This document shows positions 1 to 10,700 of a stretch of 64,000 nt of DNA, piece after piece. The stretch lies in NCBI GenBank assembly GCA_030704615.1, contig CM060733.1, positions 45,694,001 through 45,758,000 of the forward strand, in the 5' to 3' direction. The notes beneath the pieces were generated by a model. It was not told where the DNA came from, did not search any database, and worked only from the letters and a program-made list of their open reading frames with translations. The first letter of the stretch is position 1, and every line of letters starts with the position of its first letter. This stretch comes from Takakia lepidozioides (taxonomy: Eukaryota > Streptophyta > Takakiopsida > Takakiales > Takakiaceae). Made by a program: the position numbers and the translations under genes.

Positions 1-43
1 CCGTGAGAGGGTCTGCAAATGGACAAATTGCGATGTCCGTTCT

Positions 44-433
44 GGAAATGCGGCGCCGCATTTCCATGTCCGTCATCGACTTTTTTTTTACAATGGAATG
101 CGGTGCCAATTTTTGCTGATGGGCCTGCAGTTCGAACAACGACCATCCCCAATATGGAAATGCGGCACCGCATTTCCAATTCCGCCATCTCGACCTCCTT
201 GTTCGACCTCTGTAAGCGTGGTGGCATCCATGCAATGAGCGGGAGAGGCCAAAACTGGTGTGGACAAAGGAAATTTTGGAAATGCGGCACCGCATTTCCA
301 ATCGATTACTTTTTACTATGCCAACATTGAAATGGAAAATTTAGTCCCTCCCCTGTTTTGGAAATGCGGTGCCGCATTTCCAAAAGAGGTTTTTAGAGTT
401 GCCAAAATTTTGGAAATGCGGTGCCCCATTTCT
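44..433. repeat. Left-flank group of five palindromes
   Basis: Copies of the palindrome (arms GGAAATGCGG and CCGCATTTCC around two central bases) start at 44 (centre CG), 156 (CA), 278 (CA), 360 (TG) and 412 (TG, right arm mutated). Spacing is 112, 122, 82 and 52 bp, looser than in the central array. The copies lie beyond the 3' end of the minus-strand gene. Apart from them I see no gene in 1 to 569. Confidence 0.9.
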
Positions 434-569
434 GATTTTGGGAGCGTCGTGGTTTGGGCGATTGTGTGGCTGGAATGCACACTGGAGAGGGGTCACGAAT
501 GTCGGGCAGAATTTCCTTTATATACTCTGGAAGAGAATTTACATTTACAGAGACTTCATTAAAATTCTA

Positions 570-3500
570 TTAATCTTGAAAATCATCCGAATCCTCATCC
601 TGTTCTAGACTGTCCTGCTCCGCCTCCACCCCCTCAGTGCCTTTCTCATCTCCAGCGGACTGCTCGTTGGCCAGGCTTTCGAAAATCCCATCTTCCCCTT
701 GCGGAACTGTCCATCTCACCTCCGTTGGGTCGTCTTCCTCCCTGTCTGCGTCGCTCTCATCCGCTGAATCACATATGTACTTTCGTACCCGTCTACCTGT
801 CTGAGCTGCTGCCAACTCTTTCCTTATCCTTCTGTCCTCCCTAGCCCTCTCCAAAATCTGCTCTACTTTACTGGGATTCTCACTTCTTCTAATCGCTGTA
901 TTTGCGAGTTTAGCTGCATAACTAGGAAGGGAGTAGTCCCTCACCGGGCTCGTCATGAAGTCGGCCCTCGCAAGAACGGGACATTCTTCCTGGCAGGAAG
1001 TGTAGGCCCTACATGTTTCGACCCGGACCCTGCAATCCTGCACATGACAATCATCAACGAGACTAATGAGAACCACAGTCGGGAAATTCGTTTGACAAAA
1101 ATGACCCAGAAGGCTTTGCAAACTTACAATGTTTGCACTCACTCGTATTCCGGGTTCTCCTCCGCATCAATGTCCACTGTGTCTTCCTCGGACTCCGACG
1201 AATCCGAGGAGACTTCCGCTCTGTTGGGAGCCTTAACATTCCGTTGCAGCCCTTCCAGATGGGATCCCCACACGGATGAATCCTCCTCGTAGGCAAAGAG
1301 GTGCCGGTCGGAAAACCGCCCAGCCCACATTGAGGCACCTGTTACAATGCCATCCACACATTACCACATGGCGCTTCAGATGTTGCGAACTACATCCTAA
1401 CGAGAATTTGCAGAACAGCATAGATCAAGATTCTGCATACCTGTCCCACAGATGAGGTCGAGCACTGTGCCCTCCACGTCTGTGCATGTCTCCATAATTG
1501 TCTGAATGAAGGCAGGGCTCCGAGTCCGTGAGTACCGCAGGGGTTCCGTTGAAGTGAGGCTATGAGGGAGAAGTTCCTTGGGAACGTTGTTGAACAGAAC
1601 GTCGTAATCGAGGGGGTCGCAGTTCGGGTCAACCTTTCCTCCCTCCTTCCGGAAAGCAAAGGTGGAGTTCTCCTTCACAAAGCAGTATGCATCGAACTGC
1701 TTCGTCTGCATACACAGGGGGAACGATTAGAAACCGAATGCGGCACCGCATTTGAAAACACCCAAGCAAATGAATGGACGAGTGCCAGTGTCGTAATCAC
1801 CTTCTTCCCTTCCGACCGAAGGCCCAGTGTGTTGATGCACGTCCACTTCTTTTTCAGAATCGGGACGGCGCTCTTGCGGGTCCACTTCGCAATTCCTGTC
1901 TGAGTGTTTTTTCCTCTGCTCGCCAGGACAACCACACAGCCTCTGTCGTCCAACACCATGCGGGCAAGCCCGAATCCTTTCTTCCAAAAGTCCTCCGAGT
2001 ACCTGTTCCAAGATGGCAAAGCTTGCAGTCCTTCCACAGGCTCTCCGTCCGGAATATCCAAGATGATCATATCGCAAGACCACTCGGTGGCATTTCCGCC
2101 CCTCCTACAATCCTTGTCTGCACACACCCTCTCAAAGAACGAGACCATATTCTGAAATCCTGGGGTGTCGGAAGGCTCTTCGGCAGTCGCCTTCTTCAGT
2201 GCTCTGCCCTTCAGACCCTCCATGGTCTTCATGTATGCCAACTTGGCTGCCCGTCCATCCAAAGCCGCCAAGAAACTCTCATTTACACACTGGACTACTG
2301 TTTCGGGAGCCACTTTCGGCCTCTTCATTTCCACCGGCTCGAAAGGGTGCCCCCCTGGGGGGTTGAAGAGTGCCTTCTTTGCCGAGCCAGTTCTCGTGCC
2401 TCTCGTGACAACGGTGGGCACAGGGGAGGCAGCCTGCGTTTGGGGGGGTGGGCTGGTTGCAAAGTCTCCATCGGAGTCCTCTTCCTCACCCTCTTCCTGA
2501 ACAGGCTGTTTCTGCTTCTTCGTTTTTGGCGGGTGTCACAACAGCTGCTCCTTGCTGGCGAGTCCTCTTCTTCGACCCCTTCTGTTGGGCCTGCACAGCT
2601 GCATCCACCGTCTTTTGTGCCATCTCAGCTGCCTTTCTGGATTCTTCCAGAGCAGCAGATTCCTTTGCCGACTTTGGCCCAGCAGGGACACGTCTTTCCT
2701 TTCTCTTCTCTTCTGCCAAGGCGTGCAGATCTTTCTCAGACTCGTCAACAATACCGCCAGACATGTCCAGGTACCACGGGCATCCAACGAGATGCGCGGG
2801 ATGCCATTGTTTCTGCATCGGGTGTGTAGACACAGCTTGGGCCCGCCACGGTCCAAGCCATGAAGAACGGGGGCTCTTGAGCCAGGGCCCCTGTCTGAAG
2901 GAGCACGTATTTCATATACCTGCAAGGCAGTCAGCATGCGTGAGCAAAGAGACCAACCTACTCGCAGAGTGCCACCGAAAACATAAAATGCGAATGCGGT
3001 GCCGCATTTCCGAGACAAACCTCGTAACCAGGCTTCGCATACAAGGGCAGCTGTGCTTCACCTGTAAACAATTCGCATTGCAGCTTTCCCCGCTCCCTCC
3101 TGATGTGTAAACTCCACGCTCCTTCTTGCTGTCTGTAGCTCTCTGGCGAAAAGGTTGTCCTTGTACGCACATCTGAAACGTGTCACGTAGTCTTCCAATG
3201 TCTGTGTCCATCCCATTTGACGTACAAGCCGAACGAATTGTGTGCATTACGACTTGCTCCTTCGCATTCGACATTACCTGCGATTCCCAAATGCATTGTC
3301 ACGTAGCAGTTCAGGGAATTCATTCAGAAAAGCAAATCTGGGGAAGTACCTTGAATTACCTGGAACCACCAAGTCATGCGGTTGAGCCACACATCCACTG
3401 CAGGGTCGGAAACTTCAGTGGAAAAGACCACATTGTCCTTATGCTCTCGGATGCATTCCAGATCGACAGCCACCGTGTCTGCCATTTCCGATCCAATGTC

Positions 3501-5661
3501 AGGAGCTGGAAGAGAGTGGCTATTGCTAGGAAGGAACTTCAGTGCATTGAAACCTCACCTTCTCTTTCGCCTCACACATGCCGTTGAGAGGTGATGCAGT
3601 TTCTCCAATTGCATGGTCGGCTGCATGGCCCGAGAATAGTGTTTTGCAATCTCGGGGATGAAGTCCTTTCCAAGTGCCGGATCTGCAATTGCCACCAGCT
3701 TCACAAGCTTTGACTTGTATTTGGTTCTGGACTTGACACCGGCTTCCTTCAAGTGCTCAGTCAATGACTGCAACGTTTTGACCTGCCCCTCACTTTCCAT
3801 GAAGAAGCGTTTGGCATGGGCCAAATCCAGCTTGATGTTTGACTGCCAACAAAAACATGCAGAAGCGTTACATTCGATTCATGTGGAAAGATTACTGGAA
3901 ATTGGGGAAGGATGAGCAGAGGGAAATTGGAGGACGACTTACTTCGTATATCACCTCCACCATTCCATCCATAGTGAGACGATACCATGTCCGGTCTGTT
4001 TTTGCAACGGCTTTCTGAATGAGCTCGGGCTCCAGCATTTCCGCAAACATCTGCGGATCAGTGAGACCAGTTTTCCTCACCCTGTACAGCATATGTGCCA
4101 TGTGGGTATGCACGTACGCATTCTCAGTGACCCTGCAAGGCACACTCTCCAGTTCAGTACACGGAAGCACGGAAACAAACCGAAATGCGGCACCGCATTT
4201 CGAATGCTAGGGAGGGTATGAGTATCTTACGAGTTGAGGTCCGCCATGGCATTCTTGAGCAGGGAGGAGTCTGCCGCCTTCACCTTGAGGATGACACACT
4301 CCACCATGTAATGCCAGCCAATGTGCTTGGCATGGTTCTGCTTGATGTACTCCCACCAGGCGAGAAGTCGGTGATTCCCGTCCCACACAAAGAACATTTT
4401 ACCCGACATATGGCCGAAGTCTGGATCACCCTTCAGCGTCGCCTCGAATTCGTCGTTGCGAGTGTGCCAGTGGGTATCCCACGTTGACAATTCATCGGCA
4501 GTGGGTCCACGAGTTTCGCCGTCCTCATTCTCAATGGAAAACGTAAAACGCTGCCGATCCCAGACGGTACCCTTCTCGAAATGCGAACTTGAGCTTATCC
4601 ACATCTCCGGGAAGGGCCTGCCTGACGATGGGAAGGGAGACCATGCGACAGAGTGGGATTCGAAGAGTCCGCTGGAATACCCTGCTGCCCAGAACTCTGC
4701 CAATGCTACTGTGTGTCTCCTCCAACATTTTATCCGCTGCACTTTTGAAATCCTCCGGAGACATGTCTGTAGGTGCCGGTAGTGGCTGAGCAGCTGGAGC
4801 ATCCTCAACTGGAGCTGCACTCTGGGGCCTGTTGCGGGCAATTCTGCCATTGCAGAGGCCTCCTCCGGGCCTGCTTGCTCATCGGTGGTGAGGTCTTGCT
4901 GCGAACGTTCAGCGGCAGCACCCTCCTCCGGTACCAAAATCAACGGTCGATCCCATTGCCTTCGCTGCAGCAGAGTCGGCCCCAACATCTGCAGGCGGGA
5001 AATCCTCCAGGAACTGAGCTTCAGCTCGTGGAAGCGGGTTTTGCGGGAGATTGTTCGGCCGTCGCCTGATTGCCTTCTGCTTCCTCATCCTTGCAGGTGA
5101 AGGTGTCTGCTGCAATTGAATCTGTCTTTTACCCTGCTGCTTCATTCGCGTTGGGGGGGTGAATCGGCCTGAGCCGGTTCAGAAACCAGTAGAGGGACGG
5201 GCTGCTTCTTCTTCGACTTTGCTGGAGAAGGGCCCGACCCCTGCTGGCGATTCTCCATGACCGAAGAACGCGAGTCGATCTCTGGGCTTTGAACTTGCCC
5301 TTCGAAGACGCGTCTTTGAATCGCACAGGGCTAGGCCCGGCAGGAATACCCGCGCTCGGGGATCGGGTGGGTGTACGTGCTGCAGCTAGCTCCTCGGACT
5401 CTTCCTGCGGCTCTTCGGATTCCTGCGATCCCTCCAGCACGTCCACCTTTCCTGTTAGGCATGCAAACATGTTCTGCATTCAAGTCTCCCTAGCATTCAG
5501 TCTAAGAATTACAGAAGCAAAATGGGGGGTTCGGTGCTCGATCAGCTGCGCGCAGCCCGATCGCATGGAGCTCTCACTGGTGGCTGGGTTGCCTGAGTGG
5601 CCTGCTGCTCGGAGATGGCAATCTCCTCCTGTAGACGCATCTGCTTCCTCCCCTTCGGCAT
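570..5661 (-). CDS. ParB-like domain plus DNA-methyltransferase-like protein, multi-exon
   Basis: This is a multi-exon gene read on the minus strand, predicted at roughly 1,000 residues. Supported exons are: 5,661-5,578; 5,473 down to 4,231 (frame breaks near the C7 run at 5,149 and near 4,586); 4,132-3,943; 3,842 to about 3,560; 3,505-3,360; 3,277-3,021; 2,919-1,762 (frame breaks, one at the five-base homopolymer at 2,523-2,527); 1,705-1,441; 1,338-1,143; and 1,029-570, ending in TAA. Most junctions have clear GT/AG sites and compatible phases. Joining 1,441 to 1,338 completes the motif CGTGAS. Domain order is a disordered S/P/Q-rich N-terminus, a ParB-like domain, a helical part, a K/E-rich linker, a methyltransferase-like domain, and a basic helix with an acidic tail. 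The start at 5,661 is the ATG before PKGRKQ and is uncertain. Phase is unresolved at 3,560/3,505 and across about 2,480-3,200. Role is inferred: DNA binding and base methylation in the nucleus. Confidence 0.7.
1143..2480 (-). other. SAM-dependent DNA methyltransferase-like domain, permuted motif order
   Basis: In protein order, the acidic stretch QEEGEEEDSDGDF is followed by a helical region, then CDMIILDIPDGEP, a helix FWKKGFGLARMVL, and a strand GCVVVLAS. This resembles motif IV of amino-methyltransferases followed by the next helix and strand. Further on, SPAFIQTIMETC leads into GTVLDLICGTGAS, a convincing motif I SAM-binding loop formed across the 1,441/1,338 splice, with FAYEED as the acidic end of the next strand. 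Motif IV before motif I is the order of beta-class N4-cytosine/N6-adenine DNA methylases. The catalytic tetrapeptide reads D-I-P-D instead of the usual (D/S/N)-P-P-(Y/F/W), so activity is uncertain. An RNA methylase is possible but fits the ParB context less well. Confidence 0.68.
1736..1754. repeat. Intronic palindrome copy (CA centre)
   Basis: A palindrome core (AATGCGG-CA-CCGCATT) lies inside the 56-bp intron 1,761-1,706 of the minus-strand gene, whose flanking exons join in phase 0. The outer arm bases have decayed. Confidence 0.85.
2993..3011. repeat. Intronic palindrome copy (TG centre)
   Basis: The core AATGCGG-TG-CCGCATT plus TCC lies in the intron 3,020-2,920 of the minus-strand gene, within about 10 bp of the 5' splice site. 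Confidence 0.8.
4182..4202. repeat. Intronic palindrome copy (CA centre)
   Basis: The sequence GAAATGCGG-CA-CCGCATTTC lies in the intron 4,230-4,133 of the minus-strand gene, about 27 bp inside the GTAAGA 5' splice site. This is the third of three introns carrying the element's palindrome. Confidence 0.85.
4231..4764 (-). other. ParB/sulfiredoxin-like domain (DGNHR motif)
   Basis: This part of the minus-strand gene reads LPIVRQALPGDVDKLKFAF, then after a one-base frame break continues EKGTVWDRQRFTFSIENE and on to KMFFVWDGNHRLLAWWEYI. The layout, a proline-led start, a KLK helix and then hydrophobics followed by DGNHR and AW, matches the N-terminal domain of ParB/Spo0J-like proteins, whose box II is G-x-H-R (here G-N-H-R). 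The following exon (4,132-3,943) continues with helices that could be the DNA-binding or bridging part. In bacteria the domain binds palindromic parS DNA and hydrolyses CTP. Which of these activities survives here is unknown. The break near 4,586 fits one extra base. Confidence 0.75.
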
Positions 5662-7710
5662 TGGCCTACGTCCGAAGTATAATTTTCGGAGCTTGCGACG
5701 AGGTCTCTGTCTGGTGCACGAACTCCCCCCTCTCAGGTTCGAGCATAAGAAGAACAGAGAGAGGGAAAAGGGGCAAAGAGTGCAGATGGAAAGGGCGCGA
5801 GAGGGGTGACTGAGGAGACACGACAAAAGTAGATGAAACGGCGGTGATGCACCACTTGGGTTCGAAAGGTTGGACGAAAGTGTCTCCTCGTGGGTTTTGC
5901 GTCATTACGAAATTCGAATCGTTGAGGGTACGCCTGCCGTCCGAAAACAAACATCATTATCCAACGGTCAGGCCGCGCCGCCTCATGCCCCTTCAGTCAG
6001 ATAGAGTGCCGACATGTGCAGCAATTCCGTTGCTCCACGTGTTCACATTTCAAGGCATTTCCGTCCCAGCGTCTGATGAGTTGGAGCGAAAATGCGAATG
6101 CGGCGCCGCATTTCCGTTAAGTACCATCACGAAGCTACACATCCGTACTTGTTGGAAGAAAATGCGGCACCGCATTTCCGTTCCACCTTCACATACCTTA
6201 GTTGTTGAACGGAAATACGGTGCCGCATTTCCGTCCCACAGCTCCATGTATGAGATCAAAAGGGAAATGCGGCGCCGCATTTCCGTTCTGGAATGTCGAA
6301 AGGTGCGATTCGGACGGAAATGAGGCACAACATTTCAGTTCCCGTGGTTCATGATTTTCAATGTGAACGGAAATGCGGTACCGCATTTCCGTTCCCCCTT
6401 CACATATGATGAACGGAAATGCCGTGCCATTTCCGTTCGGGAAAGTATAGAGGTCTCACCTGAAATGCGGTGCCGCATTTCCGGTCTGGAAAGTTTGAAG
6501 GTCTCACATGGATGGAAATGCGGCACACATTTCCGTCAGCTCCATCATATACAAAACGGAAATGCGGCGCCGCATTTCCGTTCTAGAATGTCGGAAGGTG
6601 CGACTCGGACGGAAATGCGGTGCCGCATTTGTTCCGTTGTTCACGATTTTCAGTCAGAACGGAAATGCGGTACCGCATTTCCGTTCTGGCGGAAATGCGG
6701 TGCCGCATTTTCGTTTCCTGAACGGAAATGCGGCGCCGCATTTCCCAGTATGCGGTACCGCATTTCCGTTCCCAAATCGCACTCGGCTCCATGCATCAGA
6801 TACAAAATGGAAATGCGGCGCCGCATTTCCGTTTGGAATGTCGAAAAGTGCGACTCGGACGGAAATGCGGTGCCGCATTTCTGTTCCCGTTGTTCATAAT
6901 TCTCAATCAGAACGGAAATGCGGTACCGCATTTCCGTTCCACCTTCACATACCGTGCTTGTTGAATGGAAATGCGGTACCGCATTTCCGTTCTGAGAGTA
7001 TGAATGTCTTTTTGCTGCAGCATTTCTATCCCTCAGCTCCATGCATCAGATACAAAATGGAAATGCGGCGCCGCATTTCCGTTCTGGAATGTCGAAAAGT
7101 GCGACTCGGACGGAAATGCGGTGCCGCATTTCTGTTCCCGTTGTTCATAATCTCAATCAGAACGGAAATGCCGCATTTCCGTTCCACCTTCACATACCGT
7201 GCTTGCTGGATGGAAATGCGTTACCGCATTTCCGTTCTGGAGAGTATAAAGGTTTCCCCGGACGGAAACTCGGTGCCGCCGGTCCACATTTCCGTCGCTC
7301 TGGTGCATGACCAAGATGCAATACGGAAATGCGGCGCCGTATTTCCGTCCACCAGCAATCGAAAGAATCACTCGGACGGGAAATCTGGAACCTGAATGGG
7401 TTGCATTGTTCCGAAACAACACAATTGCGGCCAGTCTTGATGAGCACAACTTGGTTGTCTGACCGTTTTAACTAACAGTACTGGCACTTGTCAGTGCGAA
7501 CGTTCCTGTCTGCACCGAGAATACTGCTGGATCCACCCTCAGGAGAAACTGTCAGGAGATGTTATTTCGTCGCCGAATCGGCCATCATTGTCATACTTAC
7601 TGGCTATGGAATCACACCTCCCACCTTCATGCATGTAGCTTGAAACAATACTTTCCACTTCAATGTGCGACTTCCAATCGTCGATGGACTCCGCATGGTG
7701 CCTGTGAGCC
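5662..7710. promoter_or_regulatory. Divergent intergenic region between methylase and transposase genes
   Basis: About 2 kb separates the two divergent genes and must contain both promoters. I see no clear TATA box to assign. Its main content is the palindrome array. ORFs crossing the array on both strands repeat peptides such as GNAVPHF, KCGTAFPF and EMRCRIS. These are the same palindrome read in different frames, not proteins. Confidence 0.65.
6094..7346. repeat. Iteron-like array of about 22 copies of a 22-bp palindrome
   Basis: Copies start at about 6094, 6158, 6211, 6263, 6316 (degenerate), 6369, 6415 (shortened), 6461, 6514 (degenerate), 6558, 6611, 6661, 6691, 6724, 6746 (left arm lost), 6809, 6861, 6914, 6967, 7059, 7112, 7164 (centre deleted), 7212, 7266 (very degenerate) and 7325. 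Arms are GGAAATGCGG and CCGCATTTCC. The central two bases are CG, TG, CA or TA, always pyrimidine-purine in well-kept copies. Many copies extend with AAC before and GTT after, giving 28-30 bp perfect palindromes without a loop. The commonest spacing is 52-53 bp. The 31-bp spacers are themselves related, forming a higher-order unit of about 250 bp seen at 6558, 6809 and 7059. Confidence 0.95.
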
Positions 7711-10700
7711 TTGGTCTGTCGCTATACTGAACCTCGCACTTGCCAACTTCGTGCGGTGTTCGATGGCTCCGAATTCCTACGCTATAGTTTGCTGTCCTCC
7801 GCAACTTGGGAGAGCCTGGATCCCAAACGAGGAGGACTTTGCAGAGTGACTGAAACTTACCTTTGTTCCAAATTCAAGCTCAAACCGGGCACAGTTTATT
7901 TGGAAGAAGAAAGGAAGGATGTTCCTGGACAGGTTGACGAGACCATTGTCGTGCTAGGTAACGACGGAGGTTGCGGAATCGAATGGCACGTACCCCCATC
8001 AGACACCATCCTGTACCGAGCTGTGGGAATGCCCATTCCCTTTCCGAATCAGTCGCTGCCCACACCATCCACAAAGGAGTCCGGAAACCGACAGGCGGCC
8101 ACTGCCAACAGAGAGGTATGCAACGATAATCATTCCCGACCTGGACCGTCAAGACCCTCCATAGCTTCTCGTGTGGACGTATTCGACATTTCCGACGAGG
8201 AAGATGATTGCATTGAGGTACCCATGTCCTCCACACGGTCGTTCAAATCCGGCATGGACGTCTCTGTAGGTGCTACGCATGTGCCCTCGAGCATAACTCC
8301 AACCCGGTCCATTGTGCAGCTCCTACGACAACATCACCTCGATGGTTCTCGCTCCGAGCTGGCTGCTCTCGACTATGCCAAATTCCCAGTCAGAAAGGTA
8401 ACGTTTCTGCCTCCCGAAGTCGATGGCAATGTCATCTTCGAGTTTCCACCTGTTTCTTCGTCAAACAAAGCCTCCGGGATGTTAACAGACATGGATCGAA
8501 AGCATGACGGACACCCCTGGTGTGTGACGAAGACCAGTAGCACGAAAATTGCTGATGGTGTTCGTGTACGATATGTCCTCTGTGCGGGGAAGCTGAGGTG
8601 CCTCAATCCCACCTGCTTCCACTTTCTCTCCAAAGGAGGGCGGGAGAAACGAGACGGATTGGACTGGCACAACGCATCATCCATTCATTGTCTCCAGCCA
8701 AGCTCCTGCGGGTTCTTTCAAGTGTGCACATTGCAAAGAACCACCGACGTGCATGTCCATGTGCAGAGCCAAGCAATATTACGTAATCCATTTGCTCCCG
8801 GACTTGACTAGAGCTTGCATACACGTTGGGGTCCACTGCCACCCCTTGGCGAGAGGCAACATGCGTGAGGCTGTGCAGGAAGCACACGACATCATAAAAG
8901 AGGAGGTGAAATTGAGCCCCGGAGCCAGACCAAAGCAGATTCAGCTGAAGGCAGCCCACAAGATTGCTCTTGGCAAAATCATGTCTGAAGATGGTTCCGA
9001 CCGAGAGCCCTTGACCGAAGACGAGATGCGTGACCTCTTGGAGTCCGTCTCGCACGTTTGTAGTCCGAATGTGCGGAATCACATCGTATCTTGCAAGCAG
9101 GAGTTCGGCAGGGGGTCGGACATGTACTCAATCCTGGAGGTGAAACGAATGACTGGATATGACTACATCCAAGGTAGCAGGTTTCCAGGGCAAGGCAGCG
9201 AATCCGATCGTTGTTACATTTTCAAAATGTCGACGTGTGGGCCTGGGAGTGGAGTCGACTTGGTCACTCGCATGACAACTGGAAACTTGTCGAATGCTTG
9301 GGTGATGTTTGATCACATCAAGCGAATTACAAACCATCAGTGGGTGACTATGGGTGCGCATGTTTATGACTATCACTCCAAGAGGCTCATGACGATTGCA
9401 ATCTGCGAGATGAAAGGGGAGGACACACAGTCCGAGATGCATCTGTGGGAGGGCATAAACGAGCAGATGGCAAGGGCGGGATTGCCAGAGCCCAATTTCA
9501 GGGGATTCATGGCAGACAACGCTCAGGCCAACTGGGCAGCGGTGCGGCGTGTGTACGGTGAGGACCCCAATGTTCCAATGGAGGGGAAAGAGAGATCCTG
9601 TGGATTCCATTGGATGCAGAGTCTATCCACTACACTACCAAATTTGTTGCTAGCTCATTCCAGGCTGAACACCGTGTCCTTTGTACGGCGTGGAAGGATG
9701 CACCCACATTTGATGACGCGGAGGTTAAGTTTGCTATCATCGAGGCTTGGTGGAACACGTCAGGTGCAGTGGAGACAACCAATCTGGGAGCATTGCACAG
9801 CTGGTTGGGGTGGTGGCATTTTCGGTATCGACAGTTCGGACAGTACATGCGGGAGGTAGGCTGCTGTCATTTTCGTTCATTTGTCTTTCTGTTACGGACA
9901 TTTCGATTGGTCCCTCACCATTGTTTGTGTCCTTCTAGGAGCGGTGCTTGGATTCCGACACGGACATGCCGAACACGAATATGGCAGAATCGGTCCACTC
10001 CTCCTGGCGAGCGTCTTCTGCCGCACATCTGGTGGACGTAGTGACGGCCACAACGGAGGACATCGACAGAGCAATCATGCAGCAAGCCACACGTACTACA
10101 AGTTCCTGAGCGGCAAACAATGGGGCTTTGGGCCGGACAGGGAGGAATTGTTGGTACGAACAGCTTCGAGGTCCAAGAATCCACTGAAATGGGCGACAAC
10201 ATTGCGAGAGAAGATCAAAGGGACGCCTCTGCACCGCAGAGGTGAACACCTAGAGGGGGACGTCCGGACTCGCCCTGTGAGGCGGAGGATTGAAGAGGAA
10301 CCCGGGTGCGAAGAGGATTCCTGGAGATCCGACAGGAACATTCGGACAGCACCTCGAGGTCCCGTCATGTTGCCGCACAATGTGTCTTCCAGCAGTGGAA
10401 GCCCAAGAAATTCCAGATCGCCGTCGCCTTCAACGGGGATTTCGTGCGAGAAATTCCCACCGCTCCCTTGCCCCAGATTCCGCCCGCTGTTATGCAGTAT
10501 GGCCAAGCCATTGTGGAGACGACTGTGTCTGCATCACAGTGGAGAATTGCTCGCACAAAGCCGTCGTTTCGAGGAAGGTGTTCCGCAATTCGTGTGGATA
10601 CACGGCAACGTTGTTTAGAGATGATAAGGAGGAATCCAGATGGGGCTGTCCCTGCTCCTACTTTTACAGGAAGATTTGTCCATGCAAAGTTTGCGGAGGC

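Noticed and set aside
1774-2829. Long plus-strand frame (351 codons) opposite the methylase exons
   Set aside because: No domain signature. The minus strand has methyltransferase motifs, splice sites and conserved order.
6094-7346. CRISPR-like array (22-bp repeats with about 31-bp spacers)
   Set aside because: The spacers are themselves repeated in a 250-bp unit, repeats are perfect loop-less palindromes, and the surroundings are a spliced eukaryotic transposon.
5844-7449. Overlapping open frames on both strands with repeated peptides such as GNAVPHF and KCGTAFPF
   Set aside because: They are the same palindrome translated in different frames, so the openness is a by-product of the repeat and not evidence of a protein.
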